A DNA stretch of 64,000 bases from Saccharopolyspora indica (GTDB taxonomy: Bacteria > Actinomycetota > Actinomycetes > Mycobacteriales > Pseudonocardiaceae). Positions 57,609 through 64,000 of the stretch are shown here, piece after piece. A program made the position numbers and the translations under genes. The stretch's first letter is position 1. Each line of letters begins with the position of its first letter. Under the pieces are notes generated by a model, which saw only the letters and a program-made list of their open reading frames with translations, was not told the origin of the DNA and ran no database searches. The stretch lies in contig NZ_JAQGLB010000014.1 of the NCBI RefSeq assembly GCF_027853965.1, positions 124,001 through 188,000 of the forward strand. The letters are read 5' to 3'.

Positions 57609-58787
57609 GTGGTGAACCCGGCGAAGATCCGGTGGCGGGCGATGCGGGGGCGGGACCCGGACGAGGAGCACCGCGTCTCGACGCCGCTGGAGCTGTTCTT
57701 CGACCTGTGCTTCGTGGTGGCGGTGGGGCAGGCGGCCGCCCAGCTGCACCACGCGCTGGACGAGGGGCATCTCGGCAGCGGGCTCGTCGGGTACCTGGCG
57801 GTGTTCTTCGCGATCTGGTGGGCGTGGATGAACTTCACCTGGTTCGCCTCGGCCTACGACACCGACGACGTGCTCTACCGGCTGCTCACGCTGTTGCAGA
57901 TGGCCGGGGTGCTGGTGCTGGCGGCCGGGGTGCCCGCCGCGTTCGAGCACTACGACTTCACCGTCGTGGTCATCGGCTACGTGCTGATGCGGATCGGGAT
58001 GATCTGCCAGTGGTTGCGGGCCGCCGTCGAACACCCGGAGGGCCGGGCCACCACGCTGCGCTACGCGGCCGGGATCGCCGTGGTCCAGGTGGGGTGGATC
58101 GCGCGGCTGTGGGCACCGGGCACCTGGGCCTACCTCACCTTCGTGGTGCTGGTGGCCGCCGAACTGGCGGTCCCGGCCTGGGCCGAGGCCCGCGGCCGGG
58201 CCACTCCCTGGCACCCGGAGCACATCGCGGAGCGGTACGGCCTGTTCACCATCATCGTGTTCGGCGAGGTCGTGCTCGGTTCGCTCGCCGCCGTGCAGTC
58301 GGCGTTGACCGAGTTCGGGGTGTCGGCTTCGCTGATCCTGATCGCGGCCGGTGGCCTCGTCATCGTCTTCGTCCTGTGGTGGATCTACTTCACCGGCGGG
58401 GAGGCGCGCTTGAAGAACCTGCGCGTCGCGTTGACCTGGGGCTACGGTCACGTCGTGGTGTTCGCTTCGATCGCGGCGCTCGGGTCCGGCATCGAGGTGG
58501 CCGTGGACACCGCCGGGCACCGCTCGCACGTCGGAGAGCAGGCTGCCGCGTTCGCCGTCGCGGTGCCGGTCGCCCTGGTCCTGATCGCGCTGGGCGCGCT
58601 GCACCGCCTGGCGAACACGGGCGCGGTGCGGAGCTCGGCGTTCGTCGCGGCCGGTGCGGTCGTGGTGCTCGCGCTGCCGTTCAGCACGCCGCTGCTCGGT
58701 CTGGGCGGAGCGGTGGTGGGAATGGCGGTGGCGACCGCTGCGACCCTGGTCGTCAACCACACCGGCGCCGTGGAAAGCAGGTCGTGA
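57609..58787 (+). CDS. LtrA-family membrane protein
   Basis: 392 aa with about 11-12 transmembrane helices. The LtrA (low temperature requirement A) signature is STPLELFFDLCFVVAVGQAA, then WWAWMNFTWFASAYDTDDVLYR, ERYGLFTIIVFGEVVLG and WWIYF near helix 8. Function of the family is unclear (Listeria growth at low temperature; many actinobacterial paralogues). GTG 57609 has GGAGGAGG 5 nt upstream. The LysR gene starts 1 nt after its stop, so they are co-transcribed. Confidence 0.9.
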   Translation: MVNPAKIRWRAMRGRDPDEEHRVSTPLELFFDLCFVVAVGQAAAQLHHALDEGHLGSGLVGYLAVFFAIWWAWMNFTWFASAYDTDDVLYRLLTLLQMAGVLVLAAGVPAAFEHYDFTVVVIGYVLMRIGMICQWLRAAVEHPEGRATTLRYAAGIAVVQVGWIARLWAPGTWAYLTFVVLVAAELAVPAWAEARGRATPWHPEHIAERYGLFTIIVFGEVVLGSLAAVQSALTEFGVSASLILIAAGGLVIVFVLWWIYFTGGEARLKNLRVALTWGYGHVVVFASIAALGSGIEVAVDTAGHRSHVGEQAAAFAVAVPVALVLIALGALHRLANTGAVRSSAFVAAGAVVVLALPFSTPLLGLGGAVVGMAVATAATLVVNHTGAVESRS

Positions 58788-58788
58788 C

Positions 58789-59661
58789 GTGGGACTGGAC
58801 CTGCACAAGCTCGGGCATCTCGTCGCGGTGGCGGAGGAGGGCAGCTTCACCCGCGCCGCGGCGCGCCTGCACCTGTCCCAGCAGGCGCTGTCCACCTCGA
58901 TCCGCGCGCTCGAACGCGAAGTCGGCGTCGACCTGCTCGAACGCACCACCACCGGCGTGACCGTGCTGCCCGCCGGTGAGGCGCTGCTCGCCGATGCGCG
59001 CGTGCTAGAGGGCGTGGCCCGTTCGGCGCTGCAACGGGCGCGGCGGATCGGTCGTGGTGAGTCGGAGGTGTTGTGCATCGGGCACACGCCTGCCGTCACC
59101 GGCGACGAGGTCACCGCGCTGCTCCGCCGAGCGCACGCCGATCACCCGGATCTGGCCACCGACGTCAACCAGCGGTACCCGGCCGAGCTCGCGGAGCAGC
59201 TGCTCGCCGGCGAGCTCGACCTGGGGCTGTGCCGCGCGATGACCCCGGCCCACGGCCTGAACCGCGTCACGCTCGTCCACCAGCGGCTCCAGATCGCGGT
59301 TTCCGCGGAGCACCGCTTCGCCGACCGGGACGTGGTGGAGCTGACCGAGCTGGCCGACGAGACGATCGTCGTGTGGGGCCATCCCGGTCGTTCCGGCTAC
59401 ACCGACCTGCTCGTCGAGCACTGCAGGCAGGCCGGGTTCGAGCCGCGCACGCACCGCAACCCCATCCAGGGCACTCCGCCGGTCACGGCGGTCCTCGGCA
59501 CCGGTGACATCGCGTTCGTGACCGCCGAGCCCGGCCCGGCAGCCAACGGGAAGGTCCAGGTCGTCGCGCTCCGGCCGCTGATCGAGGTGCCGCTGCACGC
59601 CCTGTGGCCCGCGCACACGACCTCCGACGCTCGCCACGCCTTCCTGAACACCTTCAGCTGA
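58789..59661 (+). CDS. LysR-family transcriptional regulator
   Basis: 290 aa. LysR HTH at ~1-60 (LDLHKLGHLVAVAEEGSFTRAAARLHLSQ, then LSTSIRALEREVGVDLLERT) and a periplasmic-binding-protein-like effector domain (EVLCIGHTPAVTG, LLAGELDLGLCRAM, GTGDIAFVTAEPGP). GTG 58789 lies directly after the LtrA stop (58787), so the two are translationally linked. The two genes may form a regulator-effector pair, unusual because LysR genes are normally divergent from their targets. Confidence 0.9.
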   Translation: MGLDLHKLGHLVAVAEEGSFTRAAARLHLSQQALSTSIRALEREVGVDLLERTTTGVTVLPAGEALLADARVLEGVARSALQRARRIGRGESEVLCIGHTPAVTGDEVTALLRRAHADHPDLATDVNQRYPAELAEQLLAGELDLGLCRAMTPAHGLNRVTLVHQRLQIAVSAEHRFADRDVVELTELADETIVVWGHPGRSGYTDLLVEHCRQAGFEPRTHRNPIQGTPPVTAVLGTGDIAFVTAEPGPAANGKVQVVALRPLIEVPLHALWPAHTTSDARHAFLNTFS

Positions 59662-59892
59662 GCACCGGCGATCTTGGCTTTCCGCGCACCGGCCGCTATA
59701 CCTGTGGTCGGCGTGCGCGGAAGCGAGGTGCCCGATGACAGCGCTGCGGATACCGGACCGGAGAGCCGCGGGTCCAGCGGCGCGCAGGCCACCGCTACCG
59801 GCACTCCGGCGTCCTGTGTGGCCGCTCGGCGCCCGACCGCGCTGGACGTGTCGCGAGCACTGCGATCAGGACGGGATGGCGGAGGAGCCCGG

Positions 59893-60204
59893 ATGCAGCG
59901 AATAGCCTTGCGCACCAAGCTGGAACCCGGCCGCGAAGCCGAGTACGAGCAGGTCCACGCGGTGATCCCCGCCGAGCTGGACGCGGCGCTGCGCGAAGCG
60001 GGAGTGCGCAGCTGGCGGATCTGGCGCGACGGCCTGGACCTGTTCCACGTGGTGGAGGTCGAGGACTACCAGGCGATGCGGCGGGCGTTGCGCGACCACC
60101 CGGCGAACGTGGCCTGGCAGGCCCGGATGTCCGAGCTGCTGGCGGTGGCGGACGACTACTCGGGCGGGGACACCGGTCTCCGGCAGGTGTGGGAGCTGCC
60201 GTGA
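59893..60204 (+). CDS. L-rhamnose mutarotase family protein
   Basis: 103 aa. RhaM/DUF718 pattern: QRIALRTKLEPGREAEYEQVHAVIP, then WRIWRDGLDLFHVVEVEDYQ and MSELLA. Converts alpha- and beta-anomers of L-rhamnose or L-fucose. ATG 59893 follows GGAGGAG. Its stop overlaps the aldo-keto reductase start (GTGA), so the pair is co-transcribed. Confidence 0.9.
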   Translation: MQRIALRTKLEPGREAEYEQVHAVIPAELDAALREAGVRSWRIWRDGLDLFHVVEVEDYQAMRRALRDHPANVAWQARMSELLAVADDYSGGDTGLRQVWELP

Positions 60205-61169
60205 AGCTCGGCCGCTCGGACGTGGTGGTCTCCCCGCTGGGGTTCGGCGGCGCGGTGATCGGGAACCTCTACCGTGCGGTCGACGAGGAAACCGCGCTCG
60301 GCGCGGTGGACGCGGCCTGGGACGCCGGGATCAGGTACTTCGACACGGCGCCGCACTACGGGCTCGGGCTGGCCGAACGCCGCCTCGGTGCGGCGCTCGC
60401 CGGACGGCCCAGGTCGGAGCTGGTCGTGTCGACGAAGGTCGGCAGGCTGCTGGTGCCGAGCCCGGCGACCGCGGACGCGCGCGATGCCGCGGGTTTCGAC
60501 GTGCCCGCCGACCAGGAGCGGGTGTGGGACTTCAGCGCGGACGGGGTGCGGCGATCGCTGGAGGCCAGCCTGCGGCGGCTCGGCATGGACCGGGTCGACC
60601 TGGTGCTGATCCACGATCCGGACGAGCACTGGCAGCAGGCGGTCGACGAGGCCTACCCGGCCCTGCACGAGCTGCGCGCGCAGGGCGTGATCGGCGCGAT
60701 CGGTGCCGGGATGAACCAGTGGCCGATGCTGGAGCGGTTCGCGACCGAGACCGATGTGGACGCGGTGATGCTCGCCGGCCGCTACACGCTGCTCGAGCAG
60801 TCCGCGGCGGAGACCATGCTCCCGGCGTGCCTGCGGCGGAACGTGTCGGTGCTGGCCGCCGGGGTGTTCAACGGCGGTGTCCTGGCCACCGACGAACTCG
60901 GCCCGGAAGCGATGTTCGACTACTCGCCCGCCGCGCCGGAGCTGCGCGCGAGGGTGGCCGGGATCGCGGCGGTGGTCCACCGGCACGGTGCGAGCCTTCC
61001 GCAGGTGGCGATGGCTTTCGCCGGTGCCCACCCGGCCGTCGCCAGCGTCGTCGTGGGCGCGCGATCCGCGGCGGAGGTCCGCCGCAACGCCGAGCTGTTC
61101 GAGCGACCGGTGCCCGCCGAGGTGTGGGCGGAGCTGGCCGAGGCCGGGCTGCCGGTTCCCGGGGCGTAG
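60201..61169 (+). CDS. Aldo/keto reductase, L-fucose/aldose dehydrogenase type
   Basis: 322 aa AKR barrel: SPLGFGGAVIGNLYRAVDEE, YFDTAPHYGLGLAERRLG with catalytic Asp and Tyr, VVSTKVGRLLVP with catalytic Lys, LVLIHDPDEHW with catalytic His, and SVVVGARSAAEV (NAD(P)-binding). It matches the L-fucose dehydrogenase/D-threo-aldose 1-dehydrogenase branch, which oxidises the C1 position. GTG overlaps the mutarotase stop, so the two are translated together. Confidence 0.9.
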   Translation: MKLGRSDVVVSPLGFGGAVIGNLYRAVDEETALGAVDAAWDAGIRYFDTAPHYGLGLAERRLGAALAGRPRSELVVSTKVGRLLVPSPATADARDAAGFDVPADQERVWDFSADGVRRSLEASLRRLGMDRVDLVLIHDPDEHWQQAVDEAYPALHELRAQGVIGAIGAGMNQWPMLERFATETDVDAVMLAGRYTLLEQSAAETMLPACLRRNVSVLAAGVFNGGVLATDELGPEAMFDYSPAAPELRARVAGIAAVVHRHGASLPQVAMAFAGAHPAVASVVVGARSAAEVRRNAELFERPVPAEVWAELAEAGLPVPGA

Positions 61170-61260
61170 GCGACCACCGGACGCGAATTGGACTTGGCCG
61201 GAGATCACCCGCGGACGGACGATGGGGTGGACGGACACGCACCGAACAGGGAGGAAGTGC

Positions 61261-62136
61261 ATGTTCACCGGCCTCAGCGCCTTCCCGCTCACCCCGACGA
61301 GCGAAACCGGGATCGACGAACGGGGATTCCGGAAGCTCGTCGCGCGCTTGGCCGCGGCGGGCGTCGATTCGATCGGCGCGCTCGGCTCGACCGGCGGCTA
61401 CGCCTACCTCACCCGCGAGGAGCGCTTCCGGGCCGCCCGGATCGCCGTGGACGCGGCAGGCGATGTCCCGGTCATGGTGGGCATCGGCGCGCTGCGCACC
61501 TCCGAGGTCCTGGCCCTGGCCGAAGACGCCCAGAACGCGGGCGCGTCCGCGGTGCTGCTCGCTCCGGTGTCCTACCAGCAGCTCACCGATGACGAGGTCT
61601 TCGGGCTGTACGAGGACGTCACCGCGGGGCTGTCCGTTCTGCTGTGCGTGTACGACAACCCCGGCACCACGCACTTCCACTTCAGCGACGAGCTGCACGG
61701 GCGCATCGCGGCCCTGCCCGACGTCGGTGCGGTGAAGATCCCGGGCATTCCCGAAGAGCAGGCGCCGACCAGGGTCGCCGCGCTGCGGAGCGCGCTGCCC
61801 GAAGGGGTCGCTCTCGGCGTCAGCGGCGACCAGTTCGCCGCCGGCGGGCTCAACGCCGGTGCCGACGTGTGGTTCAGCGTCATCGGTGGCCTCCTCCCCG
61901 AGGAGTGCCTGGCGATCACCCGCGCCGACGCCGACCGAGCGGTGGAGCTGTCCCAGCGCATGACACCGCTGTGGGAGCTGTTCGGGCGCTACGGCAGCCT
62001 GCGCGTCACCTCCGCCGCGGCCGAGCACCTCGGGCTCATCGGCTCCCCGAACCTGCCCCGGCCGCTCCGCGGCCTCCCGGCCGGGGCCCGGCGCGAAGTC
62101 GCCGACGTGCTCGAATCCCTGGGCGTGCGCGCGTGA
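61261..62136 (+). CDS. DapA-family aldolase (DHDPS/NAL superfamily)
   Basis: 291 aa TIM barrel of the dihydrodipicolinate synthase/N-acetylneuraminate lyase family: GALGSTGGYAYLTREER (carboxylate-binding GxxGE-type segment, here STGGY), LCVYDNPGTTHF with the catalytic Tyr, VGAVKIPGIP with the Schiff-base Lys, and FSVIGGLLPEEC. With the mutarotase and AKR upstream it may cleave a 2-keto-3-deoxy-sugar acid from L-fucose or L-rhamnose rather than make lysine precursors. ATG 61261 follows GGGAGG. The required lactonase and dehydratase are not in this window. Confidence 0.87.
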   Translation: MFTGLSAFPLTPTSETGIDERGFRKLVARLAAAGVDSIGALGSTGGYAYLTREERFRAARIAVDAAGDVPVMVGIGALRTSEVLALAEDAQNAGASAVLLAPVSYQQLTDDEVFGLYEDVTAGLSVLLCVYDNPGTTHFHFSDELHGRIAALPDVGAVKIPGIPEEQAPTRVAALRSALPEGVALGVSGDQFAAGGLNAGADVWFSVIGGLLPEECLAITRADADRAVELSQRMTPLWELFGRYGSLRVTSAAAEHLGLIGSPNLPRPLRGLPAGARREVADVLESLGVRA

Positions 62137-62169
62137 ACGGCTCGCCGCCGGGCGGGCCGCGAAAGCCGT

Positions 62170-62200
62170 TTGACCTCGAGTGCGCTCGAAGTCCTAGTGT
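62170..62200 (+). promoter_or_regulatory. MerR-type promoter with 19-bp spacer
   Basis: TTGACC (62170-62175) and TAGTGT (62195-62200) are separated by 19 bp, within which GACCTCGAG and CTCGAAGTC form an imperfect inverted repeat (62172-62193). The long spacer and the palindrome centred in it are hallmarks of MerR-family activation. No MerR gene is in the window. Confidence 0.7.
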
Positions 62201-62232
62201 GGAGCCGATTCCGATCGGTTGAGGAGATCTCG

Positions 62233-63063
62233 ATGACGGTGCTGGTGACCGGGGCGACGGGAAACGTCGGACGCTGCGTGGTCGACCGCCTGCTGGCCTC
62301 CGGTGCGGAGGTGCGGGCGCTGACCAGGGATCCGGGCTCGGCGGGCCTGCCCGCCGAGGTGGAGCTGTTCGCCGGTGGGCTGGGCGATGCGGAGCCGCTG
62401 GCGGAGGCGCTGGCCGGGGTCGACCGGGTTTTCCTGTTCCCGGTACCGGAAAGCACGGCCACCTTCGTGGCGCGGGCAGCGGCCGCGGGCGTCCGGCGCG
62501 TCGTGGTGCTGTCGTCGATGGCGGTGGAGTTCGGCGCCGGCAACGCGATCGGGCAGCGTCACCGGCTGGTCGAGCAGGCGGTCGCCGGCGGTGGTTTCGA
62601 GTGGACGTTCCTGCGACCGGGTGCGTTCGCCACCAACACGCTGGCCTGGGCGGAGCCGATCCGCGCGGAAGGCGTGGTCCGGGAGCCGTTCCCGGATGCG
62701 CAGCAGACGTCGATCCACGAGGACGACATCGCCGCGGTGGCGGTCGCCGCGCTGCTGGAGGACGGGCACGCCGGGAAGTCGTACGTGCTGACCGGCCCGG
62801 AGCGGGTCAGCACGGCCGACCAGGTGCGCGCGATCGGCGCGGCGATCGGCCGCGAGGTGCGCCTCGAAGCGGAGCCGCTGGAGCAGGCGAAGGCGCGCAT
62901 GGTGGCCGGGGGAGTACCGGCAGCCGTCGTGGACACCCTGTTGGACCTGCGCGGAGCGGACCAGGACCTCGACGAGCCGGTGCCGACGGTCGAGCAGGTG
63001 ACCGGGCGTCCGGCCCGCACCTTCGCCCAGTGGGCTGCCGACCACGCCGACGACTTCCGCTGA
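62233..63063 (+). CDS. NmrA-like NAD(P)-binding protein
   Basis: 276 aa. Atypical SDR with the N-terminal TVLVTGATGNVGRCVVDRLL, VVVLSSMAVEFG, FEWTFLRPGAFATNTLAW and IHEDDIAAVAVAALL. There is no YxxxK, so it is an NmrA/HSCARG-type NAD(P)(H) sensor or quinone-oxidoreductase-like protein. ATG 62233 follows GAGGAG. Likely induced through the MerR-type promoter upstream, as redox- or electrophile-responsive genes often are. Confidence 0.87.
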   Translation: MTVLVTGATGNVGRCVVDRLLASGAEVRALTRDPGSAGLPAEVELFAGGLGDAEPLAEALAGVDRVFLFPVPESTATFVARAAAAGVRRVVVLSSMAVEFGAGNAIGQRHRLVEQAVAGGGFEWTFLRPGAFATNTLAWAEPIRAEGVVREPFPDAQQTSIHEDDIAAVAVAALLEDGHAGKSYVLTGPERVSTADQVRAIGAAIGREVRLEAEPLEQAKARMVAGGVPAAVVDTLLDLRGADQDLDEPVPTVEQVTGRPARTFAQWAADHADDFR

Positions 63064-63115
63064 GCAGCGCGGAAATCGGTCGCCCGCAGGACGGTTCGGC
63101 GGCTAATCTCCCGCC

Positions 63116-63862
63116 ATGACCGCCATTTCCGTGCCCTACCACCTCGATGAACTGCTCCCCGAATCCGCTCTGGGGGTGCGCACCACGACCCAGGTGGTGC
63201 GCCGGTTGCCGGACGGGGACGTGTGGCAGCGCCTCGGCGCGCTGTACCCGGACGTCGCCGACGAGGTGGCGGCCGCGGTGCGCCGGGGCGAGCTGCCGTC
63301 GGTGATCTCCGGGGACTGCACGGTCTCGCTGGCGGTGCTCGCCGGACTGCAGCGGGCGGAGGTGCAGCCGTCGATCGTCTGGTTCGACGCGCACGGCGAC
63401 GTGCAGCGCCCGGAGACCACGGAATCCGGCTACCCGGGCGGAATGCCGCTGCGCATGGCGGTCGGCGACCACCCGGAACTGCTGGCCGGGGCCATCGGCC
63501 TGCGCCCGCTGCCGGAGTCCCGGGTGCTGCTGGTCGGCGCGCGCGATCTGGACCGGGCCGAGGTCGAGTACCTGGAGAGCTCGGAGATCGCCCGGTCCGA
63601 GGTCGAGCGGGCCGCCGAGGAACTCCCCGACGGGCCGCTCCTGCTGCACATCGACCTCGACGTGATCGACGCGGCCGAGCTGTCCGACCTCCGCTTCCCG
63701 GTGACCGGCGGGCCGTCGGCGGCCGCGGTGCTGGACGCCGCCCGGCGGATCCTGGCGACCGGCCGGGTCCGGGCCCTCGACATCGCTTGCACCTGGTACC
63801 CGGAAGGCCCGATGGCCAACCGCACCCGGATCGTCGAGGAGCTGCTGGCCGCGGCCGACTAG
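63116..63862 (+). CDS. Arginase/agmatinase-family protein
   Basis: 248 aa ureohydrolase fold. Metal-binding motifs: SGDCTVSLAV (position of GGDHS; the His is Cys), VWFDAHGDVQRP (DAHxD complete) and LHIDLDVIDAAELSD (DxDxxD complete). Missing the first histidine is a known variation in some family members but may change metal occupancy. It could hydrolyse agmatine, arginine, formiminoglutamate or another guanidino compound. ATG 63116 lies 6 nt after TAATCT with no ribosome site, so a leaderless mRNA is likely. The last 138 bp of the window show no gene. Confidence 0.87.
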   Translation: MTAISVPYHLDELLPESALGVRTTTQVVRRLPDGDVWQRLGALYPDVADEVAAAVRRGELPSVISGDCTVSLAVLAGLQRAEVQPSIVWFDAHGDVQRPETTESGYPGGMPLRMAVGDHPELLAGAIGLRPLPESRVLLVGARDLDRAEVEYLESSEIARSEVERAAEELPDGPLLLHIDLDVIDAAELSDLRFPVTGGPSAAAVLDAARRILATGRVRALDIACTWYPEGPMANRTRIVEELLAAAD

Positions 63863-64000
63863 CGCCGGAGGCAACCTCACGTCCGGTCGCGCGTCCCATC
63901 AGCAGGAGCGAGATCGGACCGCACCGGTCTCGCGGCAGCGGAACGACCTCCTGGCGGCGGGGAATCCCTCGGCCCGCCGCCCACCGCTGCCGAGGGCGGG

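Overview
The window is high-GC actinobacterial DNA with GTG/TTG starts, strong GGAGG ribosome sites and several leaderless-looking promoters (a TAnnnT box 6 to 8 nt before the start codon). Paired XRE(DUF5753)/DUF397 genes, a DasR-type chitinase promoter, a 6C RNA and the order upp - phosphosugar mutase - PNP - two M20 amidohydrolases - gamma-glutamylcyclotransferase - lpdA, which I know from Mycobacterium tuberculosis (upp, pmmB, deoD, amiB1/amiA1, Rv3304, lpdA), point to the Pseudonocardiales, perhaps Saccharopolyspora. The genus is inference.

Left region (1-19.8 kb), accessory. A minus-strand operon (1-2799) encodes an extreme acidic-repeat/basic-tail protein, an HEVSH zinc metallopeptidase and two unknown proteins, divergent from a LuxR-type regulator. 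Then come a secreted tripeptidyl-aminopeptidase-like hydrolase, a methyltransferase, a DUF397/XRE pair, a zinc-finger/membrane-protein pair and a Tat-exported PhoX-like protein. The main accessory system is at 9278-17333: a small Trypco1-like protein followed by two tandem giant proteins, each fusing a trypsin-like protease, an nSTAND NTPase, one membrane helix and a beta-propeller. This looks like a predicted protease-based immunity or signalling module. A formaldehyde-dehydrogenase-like enzyme and a secreted DNase I-fold hydrolase follow.

Middle region (19.8-51.2 kb), conserved backbone with insertions. An FAD monooxygenase and a TetR gene share a four-box operator array. upp, a GH18 chitinase with two DasR-like boxes, a TetR regulator, a ribbon-helix-helix/Doc-like toxin-antitoxin pair, a flavodoxin, a phosphosugar mutase, a PNP and a membrane Ser/Thr kinase lead to a seven-gene Mnh/Mrp Na+/H+ antiporter operon. 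That operon is interrupted between mnhE and mnhF by a dispersed repeat. A 6C RNA, two M20 amidohydrolases, a carbohydrate-kinase module (FGGY - HAD - FGGY with a DeoR regulator), a frameshifted WYL regulator and lpdA follow.

Right region (51.2-64 kb), small metabolic units: a DCC thiol oxidoreductase, a TPR protein, a degenerate inositol-phosphatase homologue and an MBL-fold hydrolase. A macrolide-type glycosyltransferase sits behind a leaderless 8-codon leader peptide and an attenuator-like terminator. Then come an SDR, an LtrA - LysR pair, a rhamnose/fucose-type oxidative unit (mutarotase, aldo-keto reductase, DapA-family aldolase), an NmrA-like protein behind a MerR-type promoter, and an arginase-family protein.

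Three families of short interspersed repeats run through the window: a ~130-bp element (three copies plus one truncated), 42-bp CGTGAG palindromes, and CAATTTCG/CGAAATTG palindromes in pairs. I saw no tRNA, rRNA, CRISPR array, insertion sequence or origin.
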